From: 2-01-FULL-33-17 sp964401705
Lineage (GTDB): Bacteria > Patescibacteriota > Minisyncoccia > Phycocordibacterales > UBA9973
Assembly: GCA_964401705.1 (NCBI GenBank)
Contig: CAYNZJ010000008.1
Location: 1 to 33,010 of the forward strand
Length of the DNA stretch: 33,010 nucleotides
Direction: 5' to 3'
The notes beneath the pieces were generated by a model. It ran no database searches. It was not told where the DNA came from and worked only from the letters and a program-made list of their open reading frames with translations. Every line of letters begins with the position of its first letter. Position 1 is the stretch's first letter. Below, in pieces: positions 7,813 to 15,916 of this stretch. The position numbers and the translations under genes are program-made.

Positions 7813-8160
7813 ATGAATGAAAACCCCAAAAAATTTAATCCATTAGACGGTGCCTTAGAGAATGGTCAGTCAATTAATAAGTCTGAAGGTTCTGTAGAAA
7901 AATTTAATCCATTGCCTACAGATCAAGAAATGGTTGATAGTGGACAAACGGTGTTAGATCCATTAGAAGCAATTGAAAGAAAACAAAAAACTGAACAACA
8001 AATAGCGGAGACAAAAGTAAAATTAAATGAATTTTTTGATAATGCTTTAGTTTCTGAAAACGATAAACCGATAGAATCTTCAAATGAAATACCAGTTCCA
8101 AAACCTCCAGAAAAATTTGACCCATTAAAAGGTGGTAGCGTAGATAATAAAAATCTCTAA
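7813..8160 (+). CDS. Small acidic protein with NPL repeats and SNEIPVPKPPE motif
   Basis: The 115-residue family is not recognised. The start at 7813 is chosen because a strong promoter ends eight bases before it. The sequence is low-complexity and probably disordered, with four short repeats, KFNPLDG, KFNPLPT, VLDPLEA and KFDPLKG, and a short charged helix in between (about residues 50-75). Near the C-terminus it carries SNEIPVPKPPE, identical to a stretch in the tail of the TraG-like ATPase at 31613-31645. A scaffold or adaptor that binds the same partner as that tail is an inference from the shared peptide. The gene is divergent from rpsU and converges on the PriA-like gene, overlapping its last codons by four bases. 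Confidence 0.7.
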   Translation: MNENPKKFNPLDGALENGQSINKSEGSVEKFNPLPTDQEMVDSGQTVLDPLEAIERKQKTEQQIAETKVKLNEFFDNALVSENDKPIESSNEIPVPKPPEKFDPLKGGSVDNKNL

Positions 8161-9818
8161 TAAACTTCAATTTTTAAATATTTCAGAAAAGGTAGCAAAT
8201 CGTTTGCTATCTTTTTTGGTAAACCATAATCATCATTAGTTATTGACCAATTTGTAGTTGGAAATGAAGCGTGGATTTTAACTTGACCTAAAATATTTTT
8301 TTCTACATTGAGATTAAGTCCAAACCCGGTTTGGACATTTTCTAAAATCTTTATAATATCTTTTTGGATTTTTTCTACTTTGCTGGCGTATGGGTCCAGT
8401 ATAAAAATAACATGCCGGGCGTATGGTGGATAATAGAGATTTTTTCTATCAGCAAGTTCTATTTTTTGCCAATCTTTCTCTTTTTGATTTAGGAAATCTT
8501 TTTCCATATCTTGCATTACACTAACTATCATTCCATGAGTACAATTATTTACATAATGTAATATGTCTCGAGCTCTCTCTACTGATTCAAAAAATTCATT
8601 ATAAAGAAGTGCTCCTAGTGATGGTACAATGCAAATATCACAGTTATTTACTTCATTAATAGTGTTTAGTGGACCAACTATAATACCGCCATTTGTTTGC
8701 CAATTCTTGATATCTTTTTGTTTTATTGATGTTGAAAAATCATAAATGTTATTTTTATAATTTTTAGGCACGATATTTTCTACATTTTCTATAATTCGCT
8801 CTATTCCATAGCCTAGTGGGGTTAAATTCCAACTATCACAGTTGGTACATTTAGCCAGTGCTGTATAGCCCTTTTTACAATTTAAACAAATGAAAATATA
8901 ATTTCCAGAAATACCATAATTTTTAGCATAATTTCGATTATTTTTTACAAGTTTTAATGCATCATAACACTCGGGGCAACTATGAATTTGTCCGCAATCG
9001 CCACAACTGGTTTTAGGGGAAAAGTTTTTTGTTGGAGTAATAATTAAAATTCTTTGAGATATATTTTTTAAAATCACTTCTTGAATTGGGATAGATAATG
9101 GGTATTGTTTTTCGGTATGTGGTTCGTTTTCTCGAGAGATTATTCTTAAGTCAGATTTATTATTTATTTCTAATTTTTTAATTTGTTCCACATTCCATTC
9201 ATTATAACGAAGTCTCGTATTGTGTGATTGGAAAGAAATTTTGATATTTAAATTTTTAGCTAAAAGCACAATAAAAGCTACTCCATCAAACCCTAGATAA
9301 TTAATACTATATAAAGATAAATTTTCTGGATCATCAATTATAATATGATTTATTTTACTTTTATTATCTTGAAAAAATTCTAAAAAAGTAGCAAATGTAG
9401 CAATATTTTCTGTGTCATTTTGTTTTACTAATTTTTTATTTCCAGAAGTAATAATTAATGTTTTAGAATTTTCATTGATTTTTATTTTTTTGAATTTTAT
9501 TTCTTTTAAACATGCACGAATTATTACATCTCTTGAAACCAATGAATAAATAGAAAAATTATTAATCACCGCTACAATTTCTTTTTTTAGAATTATGTTA
9601 TATTTTTGTTTTTCTATTTTTAATAATTTCCAAGGAAGTGATTTGATATAACTTTTTTCATCTTGAACATTTTTAACAGAAATAATTAAACTTTTTTCAA
9701 TACTTTTTTTAATTGGTGCATCAATAATTGTGCCAACAGTTAATTGATCACTTGCAATGTAGGATAATTCTCCATCTGGGATTTTACGTTTAGTTGGGAT
9801 AACAGTAATGAGGTACAT
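8157..9818 (-). CDS. priA: PriA-like primosomal protein with degenerate helicase motifs
   Basis: PriA reloads the replicative helicase at stalled forks. The layout fits PriA: an N-terminal 3'-DNA-binding-like domain (1-70), a helicase-like region, and a paired zinc-binding domain with all eight cysteines (272, 275, 281, 284, 311, 314, 324, 327) ending in PLGYGIERI. LYYPPYARHV lies in the C-terminal domain. It has 553 residues against about 730 in E. coli. No Walker A (GxTGSGKT) is present, the DEEH box reads DDPEN (162-166), the SATPS motif reads SHNTR (198-202), and the KGHDFP region reads NTINEVNN. It is thus probably unable to hydrolyse ATP but may keep DNA-binding and loading roles. It is divergent from mreB. 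Confidence 0.85.
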   Translation of the reverse strand: MYLITVIPTKRKIPDGELSYIASDQLTVGTIIDAPIKKSIEKSLIISVKNVQDEKSYIKSLPWKLLKIEKQKYNIILKKEIVAVINNFSIYSLVSRDVIIRACLKEIKFKKIKINENSKTLIITSGNKKLVKQNDTENIATFATFLEFFQDNKSKINHIIIDDPENLSLYSINYLGFDGVAFIVLLAKNLNIKISFQSHNTRLRYNEWNVEQIKKLEINNKSDLRIISRENEPHTEKQYPLSIPIQEVILKNISQRILIITPTKNFSPKTSCGDCGQIHSCPECYDALKLVKNNRNYAKNYGISGNYIFICLNCKKGYTALAKCTNCDSWNLTPLGYGIERIIENVENIVPKNYKNNIYDFSTSIKQKDIKNWQTNGGIIVGPLNTINEVNNCDICIVPSLGALLYNEFFESVERARDILHYVNNCTHGMIVSVMQDMEKDFLNQKEKDWQKIELADRKNLYYPPYARHVIFILDPYASKVEKIQKDIIKILENVQTGFGLNLNVEKNILGQVKIHASFPTTNWSITNDDYGLPKKIANDLLPFLKYLKIEVY

Positions 9819-9824
9819 AAGGGT

Positions 9825-9833
9825 ATTTTAGCA
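9825..9833 (-). promoter_or_regulatory. Extended -10 promoter of the PriA-like gene
   Basis: Minus strand TGC then TAAAAT, ending six bases before the ATG at 9818. It lies at one end of a 14-bp inverted repeat (9829-9842 with 9859-9872) whose other arm carries the mreB-side extended -10. Confidence 0.6.
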
Positions 9834-9867
9834 TAAAAATTACCCACTATAATACTCTTAATTTTTA

Positions 9868-9876
9868 TGCTATAGT
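9868..9876 (+). promoter_or_regulatory. Extended -10 promoter on the mreB side
   Basis: TGC then TATAGT. The predicted start falls near 9883, giving either a leader of about 130 bases for mreB or a leaderless 15-codon ORF at 9885. A further TATAAT lies at 9848-9853. Confidence 0.55.
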
Positions 9877-9878
9877 AG

Positions 9879-10012
9879 CCCCATATGTTCCCGTTAGAAG
9901 CCGCGATCGACAATATGGGGATAAAGAAATAATATACAATATATATGACAAAAATTACTAGATTTAATATAAAGTATGGTGGCGAATGTATCGCGATCTG
10001 CTTCTAACGGGA
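9879..10012 (+). promoter_or_regulatory. Structured leader of mreB
   Basis: It contains two nested inverted repeats. CCCCATAT (9879-9886) pairs with ATATGGGG (9913-9920). TCCCGTTAGAAGC (9889-9901) pairs over its full 13 bases with GCTTCTAACGGGA (10000-10012), which reaches the mreB start codon at 10012. The first hairpin puts the second arm in its loop, so the two structures could compete or co-exist. Confidence 0.5.
9885..9932 (+). CDS. Possible leaderless leader peptide before mreB
   Basis: The 15-codon ORF MFPLEAAIDNMGIKK begins eight bases after a TATAGT -10 box, the spacing seen at other putative leaderless starts here. Bases 9889-9901 inside it are a perfect complement of 10000-10012, the 13 bases running up to and including the A of the mreB ATG at 10012. 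Translation of the short ORF would keep that segment from pairing. The peptide may have no function of its own, and expression is unproven. Confidence 0.35.
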   Translation: MFPLEAAIDNMGIKK

Positions 10013-11028
10013 TGTCACTTTTTCGGAAAAAACTTGGAATTGATTTAGGCACAGCTAATACTTTGGTTTATGTTCCTGGTAAAGGAATAGTTCTTTGTGA
10101 ACCTAGTGTTGTTGCTGTTAGTGAACAAGATAATAAAATTTTAGCTGTTGGTAATGATGCTAAAGACATGATTGGTAAAACCCCTGATTCTATAATCGCA
10201 TATCGCCCAATGCGTGATGGAGTAATAGCGGATTATCGTGTGACCGAAGCAATGTTAAGATATTATATTAATAAAGCACTCGGCAAATGGTCATTTGTTC
10301 GTCCAGACGTACTTATTTCTGTGCCAGCGGGAATTACTTCGACCGAGCGTCGTGCTGTGATTGAAGCAGCTTTAAAAGCCGGTGCTAAAAATGCATATGT
10401 TGCCAAAGAACCTATTTTAGCAGCTATTGGGGCGGGTATTCCTATTTATGAATCTCGCGGGCATATGGTTGTAGATATTGGGGGTGGGACAACTGATGTT
10501 GCTGTAATATCACTAGGTGGAATTGTAGCTTCAACAAGCGTTAAATGTGCTGGGAATAAATTAGATACTGCAATAACAGATTTTATTAAAAAGTCTTTTA
10601 ATTTAGCTATTGGAGACAGAACCGCTGAGCAAATAAAAATAAGAGTTGCTTCTGCAATACCTGTTGATGATGAAATTACAATGTTGATTAAAGGCCGAGA
10701 TTACATAACGGGTCTTCCTCGTACTGCACAAGTTACAACAAATGAAATCTGTCGAGCAATTGATAAAGAACTTCGGATGATGGTAAAAGCCATCAAAGAT
10801 GTTCTTCAGGAAACTCCTCCAGAATTAGCATCAGACATAATTGATCATGGAATTATTATGACAGGTGGAACTTCGCAACTGAAATCTCTGCCAGAATTAG
10901 TTTATCGTCGTACTGGAGTTAAGGCGCGTTTGGCTGATGATCCAATGCTATGCGTTGCCAAAGGAACCGGTGAAGCATTAGAGCATCTTGATATGTATAA
11001 ACGTGCATTACTTTTAAAACAAAAATAA
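10012..11028 (+). CDS. mreB: Rod-shape actin homologue MreB
   Basis: MreB is an actin-like ATPase that forms membrane-associated filaments guiding lateral wall synthesis. LGIDLGTANTLVYV (phosphate 1), DIGGGTTDVAVISLGG (phosphate 2) and MTGGTSQLKSLPELV (adenosine motif) are intact. From 10012 it has 338 residues and begins MSLFRKKLGIDLGT, as normal for MreB. An in-frame ATG at 9976 would add a 12-residue, serine-rich extension unusual for the family, but a TAATAT at 9965-9970 could serve as its -10, so that start is not excluded. It heads mreB-holB-frr-rseP, with gaps of eight bases (mreB-holB), eight (holB-frr) and 56 (frr-rseP). No Shine-Dalgarno is seen. Confidence 0.95.
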   Translation: MSLFRKKLGIDLGTANTLVYVPGKGIVLCEPSVVAVSEQDNKILAVGNDAKDMIGKTPDSIIAYRPMRDGVIADYRVTEAMLRYYINKALGKWSFVRPDVLISVPAGITSTERRAVIEAALKAGAKNAYVAKEPILAAIGAGIPIYESRGHMVVDIGGGTTDVAVISLGGIVASTSVKCAGNKLDTAITDFIKKSFNLAIGDRTAEQIKIRVASAIPVDDEITMLIKGRDYITGLPRTAQVTTNEICRAIDKELRMMVKAIKDVLQETPPELASDIIDHGIIMTGGTSQLKSLPELVYRRTGVKARLADDPMLCVAKGTGEALEHLDMYKRALLLKQK

Positions 11029-11036
11029 TCTAAAAT

Positions 11037-11723
11037 ATGGAAAAATTAAATCCATTTTCTATTATTCTAAAAAAAGAAAATCTTTCCCACGCTTATTTAT
11101 GTTTGGGGGAATATGAACAAAATAAATTATATTTTGAAGAATCTTTAAAAGATTTGGGTTTAAAATTAAATACCCCTGGGAATTTTATTTTTATTGGTAA
11201 TACTTTTACTAAAGATGATGCGGATCAATTAAATTCTTGGTATATCAAAGGAGCTACTGCTGATAGTCCATACACAATAGCAGTTATTTCCGCTGGTACT
11301 TTAAAAACTGATGCCCAGCAACTACTGTTAAAGGTTTTTGAAGAAGCTCGTAATCCTTATATATTTTTTATATTTGCACCATATGGTACGGAAATCCTGC
11401 CAACAATTAAATCACGTTGTAGTTTAGTTGAGCTTATAAATAATAATTCGTCAGCTAGTGGAAAAGAAATCCAAAAATTTATAAAAATGTCAGCTGGGGA
11501 GAGGATTAAACATATAACGGAACAAATAAAAAATAAAGAATCATCTGAAGTTAGAACTTTTACCGAAGAATTAGTTCGAAATTTAATAAATCATTATCAT
11601 TCTGATGGTTTCGGAAAAAACAAAGATATTTTAAATAAATTACTTCAAGCTCAAAACTCATTAGCCACTGGCCACATCGCCCCAAAATTCATTTTGGATT
11701 ATGTGGTGACTGTGGTAAAATAG
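11037..11723 (+). CDS. holB: DNA polymerase III delta'-like subunit
   Basis: The clamp-loader delta' subunit helps DnaX and HolA place the sliding clamp on DNA. The start LNPFSIILKKENLSHAYLC resembles the HAYLF opening of HolB/DnaX proteins. TDAQQLLLKVFEEA matches the conserved NALLKTLEEP helix, and ILPTIKSRC matches the LPTIxSRC motif. There is no Walker A, which is normal for delta'. At 228 residues it is shorter than E. coli delta' (334), so the C-terminal collar domain is reduced. Confidence 0.8.
   Translation: MEKLNPFSIILKKENLSHAYLCLGEYEQNKLYFEESLKDLGLKLNTPGNFIFIGNTFTKDDADQLNSWYIKGATADSPYTIAVISAGTLKTDAQQLLLKVFEEARNPYIFFIFAPYGTEILPTIKSRCSLVELINNNSSASGKEIQKFIKMSAGERIKHITEQIKNKESSEVRTFTEELVRNLINHYHSDGFGKNKDILNKLLQAQNSLATGHIAPKFILDYVVTVVK
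11713..11721 (+). promoter_or_regulatory. Possible internal promoter before frr
   Basis: TGG followed by TAAAAT lies at the very end of holB and ends ten bases before the frr ATG. It matches the extended -10 pattern of the window but has no clear -35. Confidence 0.3.
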
Positions 11724-11731
11724 TTTTACTT

Positions 11732-12265
11732 ATGATTAAAGAAGCACAAATAGAATTTAAGAAAGTTGAAGAATGGCTTAGTACTGAATACGGTCAAATC
11801 CATTCTGGAAGGGCAACACCAATGGTACTGGATGGTGTGCAAATTGAGCTTTATGAAATGATGCAACCAATTAGAAATGTTGCTTCTATTTCAATTGAAG
11901 ATCCAAAAACTATTCGCATTGCTCCTTGGGATAAAAATGCCGTAAAAGCTATTGAAAAAGCTTTAACTGATTCTAATTTAGGACTGGGTGTTGTAGCTGA
12001 TAGTGACGGTATACGATTAATTTTTCCAGCGCTTACTACTGAGCGTCGAGAACAAACTGTAAAAATTTTAAAACAACTACAAGAAGAAGCTCGGATTCGA
12101 GTACGAAAAGTTCGAGGTGATTTCATGGATGAATTAAAAGATTTACCAGAAGATGAAGAGCGTCGCAGTAAAGATGATATTCAAAAATTAGTTGACGATA
12201 CAAATTCTAATCTTGAAATGATATTTAAGAAAAAAGAAATAGAAGTAATGGGAGATGCCAGCTAG
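11732..12265 (+). CDS. frr: Ribosome recycling factor
   Basis: With EF-G it splits the post-termination ribosome. It has 177 residues, close to the usual 185. The N-terminal helix contains the typical IHSGRATP (canonical RTGRA), and the C-terminal RVRKVRGDFMDELKDL and EDEERRSKDDIQKLVDD segments are the family's conserved helix III. The gene follows holB in the mreB operon and may have its own weak promoter inside the end of holB. Confidence 0.96.
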   Translation: MIKEAQIEFKKVEEWLSTEYGQIHSGRATPMVLDGVQIELYEMMQPIRNVASISIEDPKTIRIAPWDKNAVKAIEKALTDSNLGLGVVADSDGIRLIFPALTTERREQTVKILKQLQEEARIRVRKVRGDFMDELKDLPEDEERRSKDDIQKLVDDTNSNLEMIFKKKEIEVMGDAS

Positions 12266-12293
12266 GTGCTAGTTTCTAATGACTAGGTTCTAG
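12262..12293 (+). repeat. Tandem CTAG-rich 11-mers after frr
   Basis: CTAGGTGCTAG (12262-12272) and CTAGGTTCTAG (12283-12293) are near-identical, nearly palindromic and spaced 21 bases apart, overlapping the frr stop. The function is unknown. Confidence 0.4.
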
Positions 12294-12321
12294 AAAAAAT
12301 AACAAATAATAAAAAACAAAA

Positions 12322-13398
12322 ATGAATATTATAATTTTTATATTGGTGCTATTAGTAGTAGTCGTTGTACATGAGTACGGGCATTTTTTTGCAGCTAAAA
12401 GTACTGGTATGGGGGTTAGTGAATTTGCTTTTGGTTTTCCACCAAGACTTTTTGGGTTTAAATATAAAGGTACACAATATTCAATAAATTTAATTCCATT
12501 GGGCGGTTATGTAATGATTGATGGTCAAGATGGCACCGAAGATGAAAACGACCCCAATGTTGATCATACTAAAAAATTCCATAATAAATCTCGTTTAGCT
12601 CAAATTTGGGTTTTGTTTGCGGGGCCACTTATGAATATTGTTTTGGCTTATGTTTTGATTGTAGGTTCGTATTTAGGATTTAATAAAATTCAAGATACTG
12701 TTATTCCTTCTATTGTTATTTTAGAAGTAGTAAAAGGCTCGCCAGCTGAAATTGCTGGTATTGAATCTGGAGATAAAATAGAATCAATTTATTTAAAAGA
12801 TGCTATTGACCCTAGTTATAACCCTACAATGGAATTGTTTACAAATACAATAAATCAAAGTAATGGAGAGAATTTGTTTTTAGAAATTAGTCGAAGTGGT
12901 GAAAATAAAATCATAGAAATAAAACCATTAAAAAATGATGATGGTTATAAAATTGGAGTATCATTAGGGTTACTTGAAAGTCAAAAATTACCATTTATTC
13001 AAGCTATAAAAATAGGTTTTGTTGATACTTTTAATTTAACAAAACAAACTGTAATTGGTTTTATTCAAATGTTCCAAAAATTATTTACTGGGCATAGCGT
13101 CAAAGAAACACTCATGGGTCCAGTTGGAATAGCTAAACAAGTTGGGACTTTTGCAGATTTTGGGTTTAGTTATTTGTTACGATTTATTGCAGTTATATCT
13201 ATTTCTTTAGGGGTAATTAATCTACTGCCATTACCAGCTCTTGATGGGGGACGAATATTTGTAACAATAATTGAGGCAATTCGAAGAAAAAGCTTTTCTA
13301 AAAAAATTATTGGAACAATTCATACATTCGGGTTCTTTGTATTAATGGGGCTTTTGGTTCTGATAACTATTTTTGATGTTATAAAATTATTTAAATAA
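12322..13398 (+). CDS. rseP: Site-2 intramembrane metalloprotease RseP family (M50)
   Basis: It cuts membrane proteins within the bilayer, typically anti-sigma factors or leftover signal peptides. The zinc motif HEYGH (His17, Glu18, His21) lies in the first membrane helix and the third ligand motif LPALDGGR in the penultimate one. A single PDZ domain lies between (about 130-210), introduced by VVKGSPAEIAGIESGDKI. The length of 358 residues fits the one-PDZ form of Gram-positive-type RasP. No anti-sigma factor is visible in the window, so the substrate is unknown. No Shine-Dalgarno precedes the ATG. Confidence 0.95.
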   Translation: MNIIIFILVLLVVVVVHEYGHFFAAKSTGMGVSEFAFGFPPRLFGFKYKGTQYSINLIPLGGYVMIDGQDGTEDENDPNVDHTKKFHNKSRLAQIWVLFAGPLMNIVLAYVLIVGSYLGFNKIQDTVIPSIVILEVVKGSPAEIAGIESGDKIESIYLKDAIDPSYNPTMELFTNTINQSNGENLFLEISRSGENKIIEIKPLKNDDGYKIGVSLGLLESQKLPFIQAIKIGFVDTFNLTKQTVIGFIQMFQKLFTGHSVKETLMGPVGIAKQVGTFADFGFSYLLRFIAVISISLGVINLLPLPALDGGRIFVTIIEAIRRKSFSKKIIGTIHTFGFFVLMGLLVLITIFDVIKLFK

Positions 13399-13401
13399 AA
13401 A

Positions 13402-13427
13402 ACCACCAACCGATAAAAGTTGATGGT
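13402..13427. terminator. Bidirectional terminator after rseP
   Basis: ACCACCAAC / GTTGATGGT, with one mismatch, around loop CGATAAAA, with A-rich left and T/A-rich right flanks. It separates rseP from the convergent membrane protein gene. Confidence 0.55.
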
Positions 13428-13454
13428 ATTAAAATATCTTTTACTTTGTACTTA

Positions 13455-13877
13455 TTATTTAGAAAAATTTAAAAAAAGAGATTTTATAAATTTTCTAAAA
13501 ATGAATCCTGCTAAAATTCCTATCGAAATAGATACGAAATAATAACTGGTAACATTTAAGCATATGATAGACATTACTATCATTATTAAAATTTTAACGG
13601 TTTTGGTTTTTAACCATGTTCCGTATATCCAAGAAAAAAAACAAATTACAACCAATGGTGGCCATGTGTGATGGTCAAATTGCCACTTGGGTGTTTTAGG
13701 GTCTGTTAATAGAACTATATTTGATGCTATTAACATTAAGATAGCAATTATAAAAAATTTATAATGCCATATATAGTTCGTAATTTTTTCAAACCAGTTT
13801 AAAAACCGGTCAAATTTTGTCGGTGTTTCCAGAACAGTCCCGTAACGAGAGTCCGGATTTTTTGAGGATGTTTTCAT
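13455..13877 (-). CDS. Small membrane protein of unknown function
   Basis: The 140-residue family is not recognised. A polar N-terminus of about 35 residues is followed by four hydrophobic stretches (IWHYKFFIIAILMLIASNIVL, a PPLVVICFFSWIYG segment, VKILIMIVMSIICL and ISIGILAGFIF), suggesting four membrane helices. The tail is basic. The start at 13877 is preferred over 13904 because the likely promoter lies across the longer start. It stands alone between the rseP and typA units. Confidence 0.65.
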   Translation of the reverse strand: MKTSSKNPDSRYGTVLETPTKFDRFLNWFEKITNYIWHYKFFIIAILMLIASNIVLLTDPKTPKWQFDHHTWPPLVVICFFSWIYGTWLKTKTVKILIMIVMSIICLNVTSYYFVSISIGILAGFIFRKFIKSLFLNFSK

Positions 13878-13891
13878 TGTTTTACATTTAT

Positions 13892-13924
13892 TTATACAAT
13901 ACATAATAAGAATAATTATGTCAA
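13892..13924 (-). promoter_or_regulatory. Promoter of the small membrane protein gene
   Basis: Minus strand TTGACA (13924-13919). The -10 is either TATTGT (13901-13896, 17-base spacer) or TATAAA (13897-13892). Both place the start of transcription just before 13877. Confidence 0.5.
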
Positions 13925-13972
13925 TATATGGGTTTTATCTATACATTTGCTATTTTTAATTAAATCTGGTAT

Positions 13973-13978
13973 TATAAT
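13973..13978 (+). promoter_or_regulatory. -10 element of typA
   Basis: TATAAT, about 60 bases before the typA ATG, so typA has an unusually long leader for this window. The leader is T-rich. No clear -35 was found. Confidence 0.45.
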
Positions 13979-14039
13979 CTTTATAAATATGCGGTTTAAC
14001 GCGTGTTTTATTTTTTACTCAAAATAACCTAATTTTTAA

Positions 14040-15839
14040 ATGGAAATTCGAAATATTGCAATTATTGCCCACGTTGACCACGGTAAAACAACATTAACTG
14101 ACAAACTGATGCAGTTTTGTGGATCAGGAATAGAAGGTTCAACTATGGATACAAACGATCTTGAAAAAGAACGTGGAATTACTATTTATTCTAAAAATAC
14201 TTCTGTTAATTGGAAAGGTACAAAAATCAATATTATTGATACTCCAGGACACGCGGACTTTGGTTCAGAAGTTGAACGAGTTTTAAAATCAATTGATTGT
14301 GTATTATTACTTGTTGATGCTCAAGAAGGTCCAATGCCTCAAACAAGATTCGTTTTAAAAAAGTCTCTTGAATTAGGGCTTAAACCAATTGTTGTTTTAA
14401 ATAAAATAGACAAACCAGCTGCTAATCCAGCTCGGGCACATGATGAAATTTTAGAATTATTTATTGAATTAGGAGCAGGAGATGATCAGTTAGATTTCCC
14501 AATGATTTACGCTATTGGCCGTGAAGGTGTAGCAATGAAAAATTTAAATGATGAACGTAAAGATTTAGCTCCATTATTGGATATGATAATTGAGCATGTT
14601 CCTAATGCTGTTAAAAATGAAAATAATCCAGTTCAAGCTCAAGTTTTTTCTTTGGGGTATGATTCATTTTTGGGACGTTTAGGTATAGTCCGTGTTTATG
14701 CTGGTGAATTAAAAAATGCTAGTTCTATTTTTGTTCATACTCAAGATGGGACACTACGTGAGGGTAAAATTACAAAATTATTTCAATTTGAAGGAGTAAA
14801 CAGAGTCGAGACTCAAAGTCTAACAGCTGGAAATATTGGAGTAGTTGCTGGAATTCCAGAAATCACAATTTCAGAAACAATAGTTGATTCCAAAACCACA
14901 CCTTCTATGGGTGAAATTACAATTGATGAGCCAACAATATCATTACGTTTTTTAGTTAACGATTCACCATTTGCAGGTCGTGAAGGTAAATTTGTAACAT
15001 CTCGTCAAATTCGTGAAAGATTAGAAAGAGAACTTGAAGTTAACGTTGGGCTTCGAGTTGATTTCCAAGATGACGGTTCATCTATGGTTTACGGACGTGG
15101 AGAATTACATATTGCTGTACTTCTTGAACAAATGCGTCGTGAAGGATATGAAGTTCAAGTATCACAACCTCAAGCTATTGTTAAAACAATTGAAGGAGTT
15201 AAATCTGAGCCTTATGAAGAGGTAACTATTGATGTTCCTACAGAATATTCTGGTGCTGTACTTGAAAAAATGACTCGTCGTCGTGGTTTAATTACTAATA
15301 TGAGTGAAAGAGAAGGTATAACCCGCGTACAATTAGATGTGCCTACTCGTGGACTTTTGGGGTATCGTAGTCAGTTTGTCATTGATACAAAAGGTCTTGG
15401 AATAATTGCTTCTCGTTTCAGTGGATTTAAAGATTATGCTGGCGAAATCTCACACAATGATGTTGGGTCTATGACATCAATGATGAGTGGTAAAGCCGTT
15501 TCTTTTGCGTTATGGAATTTAGAAGAAAGAGGGGTTTTGTATATTGGACATGGAACGGAAGTTTATGAAGGTATGGTTATTGGGAACACACTAAAAGGTG
15601 ATGAATTAGCTGTGAATCCTATCAAAGGTAAACAATTAACAAACATGAGAGCTTCTGGAACAGATGAATCAATCTCACTTAAACCACCGTATGTTCTATC
15701 TATTGAAAGGGGATTGGAAACAATGAAATGGGATGAATATTTAGAAATTACACCTAAATCTATTAGACTTCGAAAAAAGTTTTTAACAGAACAAGAAAGA
15801 TCTAAAAACAAACGACAGACAATAGATGGGGATAAATAA
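14040..15839 (+). CDS. typA: Ribosome-associated GTPase TypA/BipA
   Basis: TypA is a translational GTPase of the EF-G fold implicated in 50S assembly and stress adaptation. G1 AHVDHGKTTL (residues 10-19), the RGIT switch I, DTPGHADF (G3) and NKIDKP (G4) are all intact. Domains II, III and V follow and the typical TypA C-terminal domain closes the protein (KGKQLTNMRASGTDE). At 599 residues it is of normal length. It is a single-gene unit with a leader of about 55 bases and no clear Shine-Dalgarno. Confidence 0.97.
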   Translation: MEIRNIAIIAHVDHGKTTLTDKLMQFCGSGIEGSTMDTNDLEKERGITIYSKNTSVNWKGTKINIIDTPGHADFGSEVERVLKSIDCVLLLVDAQEGPMPQTRFVLKKSLELGLKPIVVLNKIDKPAANPARAHDEILELFIELGAGDDQLDFPMIYAIGREGVAMKNLNDERKDLAPLLDMIIEHVPNAVKNENNPVQAQVFSLGYDSFLGRLGIVRVYAGELKNASSIFVHTQDGTLREGKITKLFQFEGVNRVETQSLTAGNIGVVAGIPEITISETIVDSKTTPSMGEITIDEPTISLRFLVNDSPFAGREGKFVTSRQIRERLERELEVNVGLRVDFQDDGSSMVYGRGELHIAVLLEQMRREGYEVQVSQPQAIVKTIEGVKSEPYEEVTIDVPTEYSGAVLEKMTRRRGLITNMSEREGITRVQLDVPTRGLLGYRSQFVIDTKGLGIIASRFSGFKDYAGEISHNDVGSMTSMMSGKAVSFALWNLEERGVLYIGHGTEVYEGMVIGNTLKGDELAVNPIKGKQLTNMRASGTDESISLKPPYVLSIERGLETMKWDEYLEITPKSIRLRKKFLTEQERSKNKRQTIDGDK

Positions 15840-15843
15840 ATAT

Positions 15844-15872
15844 TTGACATTATTTTAGATATACCATATAAT
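15844..15872 (+). promoter_or_regulatory. Consensus sigma-70 promoter of the HTH regulator gene
   Basis: TTGACA (15844-15849), exactly 17 bases, TATAAT (15867-15872): a perfect consensus promoter and the strongest-looking in the window. The predicted leader is about 38 bases. Confidence 0.8.
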
Positions 15873-15916
15873 AATTAACAGAATATAGAATTCATTATTA
15901 ATTTAATTTTACACAA

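Noticed and set aside
9976..10011. Twelve-codon N-terminal extension of mreB
   Set aside because: MreB proteins start shortly before the LGIDLGTANT block, as from 10012, and the extra serine-rich stretch is atypical. A TAATAT box upstream keeps it possible, so it is noted in the gene entry and not annotated.
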